Shown here: positions 6,834-9,510 of the stretch, in pieces
Layout of the letters: each line of letters opens with the position of its first letter
How positions within the stretch are numbered: position 1 is the first letter of the stretch
Assembly: GCA_031255275.1 (NCBI GenBank)
Contig: JAIRSV010000090.1
Coordinates: 1-9,510 of the forward strand
Reading direction: 5' to 3'
DNA length: 9,510 nucleotides
Source: Proteiniphilum sp.
GTDB lineage: Bacteria; Bacteroidota; Bacteroidia; Bacteroidales; Dysgonomonadaceae
The notes under the pieces: generated by a model
Database searches by the model: none
The model's input: only the letters and a program-made list of their open reading frames with translations
What the model was told of the DNA's origin: nothing
Position numbers and translations under genes: made by a program

Positions 6834-8198
6834 TTACTTTTTGTGCATGTACTTATCGAGCCGTCCCTTTCCCCATATCTTTTCTATGATGACGAAGGCC
6901 TGGTCGGGACTCAGTTTGGAGTTTTTCTCCATCACGCGCTGTACGAAAACGCAGTGTGAGATGCTTGCTCTGTTCTTTACAATATCTTCCGCAAGGTTTC
7001 TGCAGCCCGGCGCGCCGCAGGCGCCGCAGTCAAATCCGGGGAAACAGGTCATCATCCGCTCTATCCGCTGCAGTTTGATAAGGGCTTTTTCCATATCCTG
7101 GTCCAGCAGCAGGCCGGCGCGCGGATAGACGGGGCTTACTCCTGACATGGTATGAAGTATTTCGCGGTATTCCATCAGGGGGTTTTTCACCTTACCCCTG
7201 TTAGCCTCCTTCAGTTTCTGCAGTCTTTTCTGCCGGTGTTCCAGCCGTTCCACGGCCAGAAACCTGTTGCCGGGACAGAGGACGCCGCCGGCACAACCCT
7301 GGTCGCAGGCGCGCATCTCCAGGAAATCAATATCGGAGATGTGTCCCGATTCGAGTTTTTCCAGAAATTCTATCACATTATCCATTCCGTCGATGGCAAG
7401 GCACCTTCCGGGAAAATATTTCTTTTCGGTGCCCGACAGCGACCAGTTGACGGAATCGGGATCCATGTCTGCACAGGTTTTGCGCAGTCCCTTTTTTTTC
7501 CTGCCATACAGTGTGGCGGCGGCTCTGTTGTAGACCACCGTCATGTCCACCGTGGCGTCTATGGGCGACTCTGTCTCTCCCACCGGCGCGCGGGCTGCCG
7601 CGATTTTCGCGGCACAGGGCGTGACGTAGTATATGGTGAGCTTTTGGGGATCGAGGCCCTCAGCCTCTTTCGATTTCCGGAGGTAGAGTGCGGCGATGTC
7701 GTGCGGCGCCTTCAGGCGCATGATCTGTCCGGTGAGCGAGGGATACTGCACCTGGATGAGGCGTACGATTGCGGGGCAGTAAGAGCTGATGAGCGGGCGG
7801 AGGGGATTTGTTTCCGCCTCGGAGCGATAGGCCTCTTTCATGAAATCGACGGCCTGTTCCACTTCGAATACTTCGTCGAAGCCGATCTGTTTCACGGCGT
7901 TTAATACCTGTGTGGCGGAGTATTCGGTGGAGAACTGGCCGACGAAGACGGACGGCACCAGTGCTATTTTGCAGTGTCCGGAGGGAAGGGAAGAGAGGCC
8001 GTCGTGCCGGGCATAGATAGCCCGCTGCGGACAGACGCGGAAACATTCTCCGCAGTCAATGCACCTTTCGGACTGTATCCGCGCATATCCGTCCGCGATG
8101 CGAATGGCCTGCGTGGAACAGACGCGCATACAGTGCGAACATCCGACGCATTTGTCGGGGTCAATCTGTATGGAATGTGCATAGCTGCTTTCTTTCAT
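6834..8198 (-). CDS. Putative sensory [FeFe]-hydrogenase homologue (HydS-like, no PAS domain)
   Basis: A 454-residue protein, numbered from the ATG at 8198. Two [4Fe-4S] motifs come first (C17/20/23/27 and C46/49/52/56). An H-cluster domain follows with all four iron ligands retained: C141 (SSYCPA), C195 (TPCAAK), C298 and C302 (MRACDQGC). Other active-site residues differ. The catalytic proton-relay cysteine is replaced by Y140, the second-motif Met by T193, its Glu by A201, and the third-motif Met by R296. A C-terminal [4Fe-4S] domain has spacing C-x2-C-x4-C-x16-C (C391, C394, C399, C416). The layout fits the group C/D putative sensors encoded next to bifurcating hydrogenases, and the lack of a PAS domain favours group D. 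It probably senses H2 or redox state rather than turning over quickly. A TTG codon at 8219 overlapping the previous stop would add 7 residues; the ATG is preferred. Confidence 0.92.
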   Translation of the reverse strand: MKESSYAHSIQIDPDKCVGCSHCMRVCSTQAIRIADGYARIQSERCIDCGECFRVCPQRAIYARHDGLSSLPSGHCKIALVPSVFVGQFSTEYSATQVLNAVKQIGFDEVFEVEQAVDFMKEAYRSEAETNPLRPLISSYCPAIVRLIQVQYPSLTGQIMRLKAPHDIAALYLRKSKEAEGLDPQKLTIYYVTPCAAKIAAARAPVGETESPIDATVDMTVVYNRAAATLYGRKKKGLRKTCADMDPDSVNWSLSGTEKKYFPGRCLAIDGMDNVIEFLEKLESGHISDIDFLEMRACDQGCAGGVLCPGNRFLAVERLEHRQKRLQKLKEANRGKVKNPLMEYREILHTMSGVSPVYPRAGLLLDQDMEKALIKLQRIERMMTCFPGFDCGACGAPGCRNLAEDIVKNRASISHCVFVQRVMEKNSKLSPDQAFVIIEKIWGKGRLDKYMHKK

Positions 8199-8215
8199 CC
8201 GGATGGGTTGTCTCT

Positions 8216-8626
8216 TCAAATGTTAACCGTAAATTCCAGTCGTGTGCCTGTGCCGGGAGTGGAGGTTAGCTTCATCCCGTCGCTGTTTTTTCTGATGTTG
8301 GGCAGTCCCATTCCCGCTCCGAAACCCATCTGGCGGACTTCGTCCGTAGCGGTGGAGAATCCCTCTTCCATTGCCTTTTCAATATCCTCGATGCCGGGGC
8401 CTTCGTCTTCCACCACCACGCAAATGCAGGAGGGGCGAATATCCACGCTCATGAGGCCTTTGCAGGCATGAGCCACTACATTCATCTCCGCCTCATAGAG
8501 GGCTATTGCTACCCGTCGCAGGAGGAACGGGGAGATGTTGAACTGCTTCAAAGTCTTCTTTACTTCCGAACTTGCGCTGCCTGCGGCGCTGAAGTCTCCC
8601 CCTTTTATGTGATATTCTATCGTCAT
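8216..8626 (-). CDS. RsbW/SpoIIAB-like ATP-binding protein (anti-sigma kinase family)
   Basis: A 136-residue single-domain GHKL ATPase. Visible motifs are the N box YEAEMNVVAHA (E45, N49), G1 box DEGPGI (74-79), G2 box MGFGAGMGLPNI (100-111) and G3 GTGT (125-128). Size and motif order match the serine-kinase anti-sigma factors RsbW, SpoIIAB and RsbT. Those bind a sigma factor or phosphorylate an STAS-domain antagonist, but neither kind of partner is encoded in the window. Its ATG overlaps the stop of the upstream DRTGG gene (ATGA at 8623-8626), so the two are probably translationally coupled and may work as a pair. The sensory hydrogenase gene follows within 17 bp. A role as the signal-output kinase of that sensor is plausible but inferred. 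Confidence 0.88.
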   Translation of the reverse strand: MTIEYHIKGGDFSAAGSASSEVKKTLKQFNISPFLLRRVAIALYEAEMNVVAHACKGLMSVDIRPSCICVVVEDEGPGIEDIEKAMEEGFSTATDEVRQMGFGAGMGLPNIRKNSDGMKLTSTPGTGTRLEFTVNI

Positions 8627-8967
8627 TCCGGAATTGGGTTTAATCCGTTCTTATAAAGTTTGCCGGAAATCTCGAACATGGTCAGTGCTGATTCTATGAT
8701 AGCAATGCTGTGTTCTCTGGCCAGTTGAAGCATTTCCTTCGACGCCCGTTTTCCGCGGGCGAAAATGATACAGGATATGCTGGAAATTTCTGCTGTACGG
8801 ATCGCCTGCAAAGTGCACAGGCCTGTTATCAGGAGGGAGTTTTCCATGTAGTGACACAGGACATCGCTCATCAGATCCGACGCAAATGCGCTGGCGTAAC
8901 TGGCTGAGACATCCGGTGCAAAAAGCAAATCTCCGTTTATAGTTTCTTTTATTTGATATACATTCAT
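8623..8967 (-). CDS. DRTGG-domain protein, first gene of the operon
   Basis: A 114-residue DRTGG-family protein. The conserved core FASDLMSDVL (near 29-38) is followed by LLITGLCTLQAIRTAEISSISCIIFARG and a C-terminal ALTMFEISGKLYKNG segment. No enzyme motif is seen. It is more diverged than the paralogue at 6422-6763; the usual VWVT-type strand is replaced by LLITGLC, and the highly charged helix before the last strand is retained. It overlaps the RsbW-like gene by 4 bp, which implies coupled expression at a fixed ratio. It is first behind the predicted promoter. The ATG at 8967 gives full family length; no strong Shine-Dalgarno is visible, only AAAG just before the start. Confidence 0.85.
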   Translation of the reverse strand: MNVYQIKETINGDLLFAPDVSASYASAFASDLMSDVLCHYMENSLLITGLCTLQAIRTAEISSISCIIFARGKRASKEMLQLAREHSIAIIESALTMFEISGKLYKNGLNPIPE

Positions 8968-8982
8968 CTTTACATGACATGG

Positions 8983-9011
8983 TGCGGGTAATTAACATAT
9001 CGTTGCCCGCA
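8983..9011. promoter_or_regulatory. Inverted repeat in the operon leader
   Basis: TGCGGG (8983-8988) and CCCGCA (9006-9011) are perfect inverted arms around a 17-base AT-rich loop. They lie between the predicted promoter and the first start codon, ending about 16 bp before the ATG. The structure could be an operator or a leader stem that affects translation of the first gene. The arms do not match the Rex (TTGTGA..TCACAA) or FNR (TTGAT..ATCAA) operators. A 6-bp stem may be chance. Confidence 0.3.
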
Positions 9012-9069
9012 TAAACTCTTTCACCGCAAATTTTTCGAAATAAATAATCTCTATGCAGAAATAGCTCCG

Positions 9070-9077
9070 CAAATATA
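9070..9077 (-). promoter_or_regulatory. Predicted promoter of the hydrogenase operon (-7 element)
   Basis: The minus strand reads TATATTTG, an exact match to the Bacteroidota -7 consensus TAnnTTTG for the primary sigma factor. It is followed by a leader of about 95 bases to the ATG at 8967. No good TTTG -33 element is visible 19-21 bp upstream, where the sequence is CTCTCCGATT-like. This might mean a weak or activator-dependent promoter. The motif and its position, just upstream of the first gene of a long one-direction gene set, support the call. Confidence 0.5.
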
Positions 9078-9130
9078 AGAAATAATCTGTAATCGGAGAG
9101 TGATTTCCTTCATTGAAGGTAAAAAAGTGT

Positions 9131-9154
9131 GATAATGTGATAATGAGATAATGG
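9131..9154. repeat. Octamer tandem repeat GATAATGN, three units
   Basis: GATAATGT, GATAATGA and GATAATGG follow each other exactly. I recall similar GTGATAATGTGATAATG arrays as frequent intergenic repeats in Bacteroidales. The array lies about 55 bp upstream of the predicted promoter, just before a purine-rich tract that leads into repeat copy B. Confidence 0.8.
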
Positions 9155-9194
9155 GGAGAAGTGAAGAAGTTGAGAAGAGAAGAAAGAAGTGGAA

Positions 9195-9235
9195 AAAACC
9201 AGCTCGGGGAACGCCGGAGTGGCAAGGGGCGAGAG
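9195..9235 (+). repeat. GC-rich hairpin repeat element, copy B (3'-truncated)
   Basis: It shares AAAACCAGCTCGGGGA.CGCCGGAG.GGCAAGG with copies A, C and D and ends at GGGGCGAGAG, one change from GGGGCGGGAG. The second arm of the hairpin is absent and is replaced by a 15-bp sequence identical to the hydC 3' end. A purine-rich stretch of about 40 bases with AGAAGT-like units precedes it, as it also does for copy D. Confidence 0.85.
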
Positions 9236-9253
9236 CTTCATTAATGGAAAGCG

Positions 9254-9316
9254 GAGAAAACCAGCTCGGGGAGCGCCGGAGCGGCAAGGGGCGGGAGCAC
9301 CCGCCCCGACGAACGA
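9254..9316 (+). repeat. GC-rich hairpin repeat element, copy C (complete)
   Basis: This is a complete copy: the core AACCAGCTCGGGGAGCGCC, then GGCAA, then a perfect 8-bp stem with loop AGCA (GGGGCGGG 9288-9295, CCCGCCCC 9300-9307), then GACGAACGA. A run of seven T follows at 9320-9326. The first 49 bp are identical to copy A in inverted orientation some 9.1 kb away. A strong stem plus T-run could act as a plus-strand terminator, though the 12-base gap between them is long. Confidence 0.85.
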
Positions 9317-9371
9317 AAGTTTTTTTAAGAAGTAAAGAGGAGGAGAAGTAAAGAAGTCGAGAAGCGGAGAT

Positions 9372-9428
9372 AACCAGCTCGGGGAACGCCCAGCGGCAAG
9401 GGGCGGGAGCACCCGCCCCGACGAACGA
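9372..9428 (+). repeat. GC-rich hairpin repeat element, copy D (complete)
   Basis: It matches copy C from AACCAGCTCGGGGA through the perfect hairpin (GGGGCGGG 9400-9407, loop AGCA, CCCGCCCC 9412-9419) to GACGAACGA. It has one small indel plus a substitution in the CGCCGGAG segment, where it reads CGCCCAG. It is preceded by a purine-rich tract (9327-9371) with repeated AGAAGTAAAG. Conservation of the hairpin and the GACGAACGA border in C and D suggests this is the element's true 3' end. Confidence 0.85.
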
Positions 9429-9457
9429 TTTCTTTATTAAGCGATTTCTTTGTTAAT
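9426..9457. repeat. Two tandem 16-bp repeats
   Basis: CGATTTCTTTATTAAG (9426-9441) is followed directly by CGATTTCTTTGTTAAT (9442-9457), 14 of 16 positions identical. The first unit begins inside the last bases of repeat copy D. No coding or regulatory meaning is evident. Confidence 0.7.
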
Positions 9458-9469
9458 TGTCTGCACTGT

Positions 9470-9505
9470 GATTCTTCTGATTTATATGATTTACATGATT
9501 ATACC
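9470..9505. repeat. Nine-bp tandem repeat, about four units
   Basis: Successive 9-mers GATTCTTCT, GATTTATAT, GATTTACAT and GATTATACC share the GATT start and an AT-rich remainder. I recall TTTATATGATTTACATGATT-like strings as another intergenic repeat class of Bacteroidales. The window ends just beyond, so the array's outer boundary is uncertain. Confidence 0.6.
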
Positions 9506-9510
9506 GTCGC

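Larger units (their letters stand above)
8968..9510. other. Repeat-rich intergenic region upstream of the operon
   Basis: There is no credible gene here. The short open frames on both strands run through the repeat copies, and their products (for example those starting MPLRRSPSWF) simply translate the repeat core. The first 100 bp next to the operon hold the leader and predicted promoter. Beyond that come an octamer tandem repeat, purine-rich tracts, three GC-rich repeat copies, and 16-bp and 9-bp tandem repeats up to the window edge. Confidence 0.7.

Noticed and set aside
8199..8219. TTG start for the sensory hydrogenase, overlapping the previous stop
   Set aside because: The overlap with TGA is tempting for coupling, but the seven extra residues are not conserved-looking and an ATG follows at 8198. 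It remains possible.
8980..9090. Rex or FNR-type redox operator in the operon leader
   Set aside because: I looked for TTGTGA-N-TCACAA and TTGAT-N-ATCAA palindromes and found none close enough.
8992..9412. Short open frames with products starting MPLRRSPSWF or MLPPLAAGRSPSW
   Set aside because: They are translations of the GC-rich repeat core. The same peptide arises at each copy, with no ribosome binding sites or conserved domain.
1..9510. CRISPR array, tRNA, rRNA or phage/IS gene
   Set aside because: No spaced direct repeats, cloverleaf, rRNA-like sequence, transposase or integrase frame is visible. The tandem arrays have no unique spacers.

Overview
The window looks like a chromosomal segment from an anaerobic, fermentative Bacteroidota, probably order Bacteroidales. 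The reasons are a perfect TAnnTTTG-type promoter element ahead of the operon, mostly weak or absent Shine-Dalgarno sequences, and AT-rich intergenic DNA full of short tandem repeats of the kind I recall from Bacteroidales genomes. I cannot name a genus. All ten genes lie on the minus strand and read as one operon from about 9065 down to 219.

The upstream half, read in transcription order, is a regulatory-looking cassette. It holds a DRTGG-domain protein (8623-8967), a small RsbW/SpoIIAB-like GHKL ATPase (8216-8626, ATGA overlap), a putative sensory-type [FeFe]-hydrogenase homologue (6834-8198), a second DRTGG protein (6422-6763), a PHP-domain metal phosphoesterase (5587-6354) and a second GHKL ATPase with an unassigned C-terminal half (4935-5555).

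The downstream half encodes an electron-bifurcating, NAD(P)-linked [FeFe] hydrogenase of the Hyd/Hnd type. It holds a small thioredoxin-fold [2Fe-2S]-type protein (HndB-like, 4512-4901), the flavin subunit HydB (2640-4493), the catalytic subunit HydA (821-2614) and the NuoE-like HydC (219-779). The complex would couple oxidation of reduced ferredoxin plus NAD(P)H to H2 evolution, or run in reverse. The co-transcribed sensor-like hydrogenase, ATPases, DRTGG proteins and PHP protein presumably report or tune H2/redox state. That role is inferred from the arrangement and is not shown by the sequence. No maturase genes (hydE, hydF, hydG), sigma factor, anti-anti-sigma factor or response regulator lie in the window.

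The operon is bracketed by non-coding repeats. Three copies of a GC-rich, hairpin-forming element sit upstream (9195-9428). One inverted copy sits directly downstream of hydC (117-165) and is identical over 49 bp to the middle upstream copy. The two flanks (1-218 and 8968-9510) hold no convincing gene. They contain several families of 7-, 8-, 9- and 16-bp tandem repeats and purine-rich tracts.
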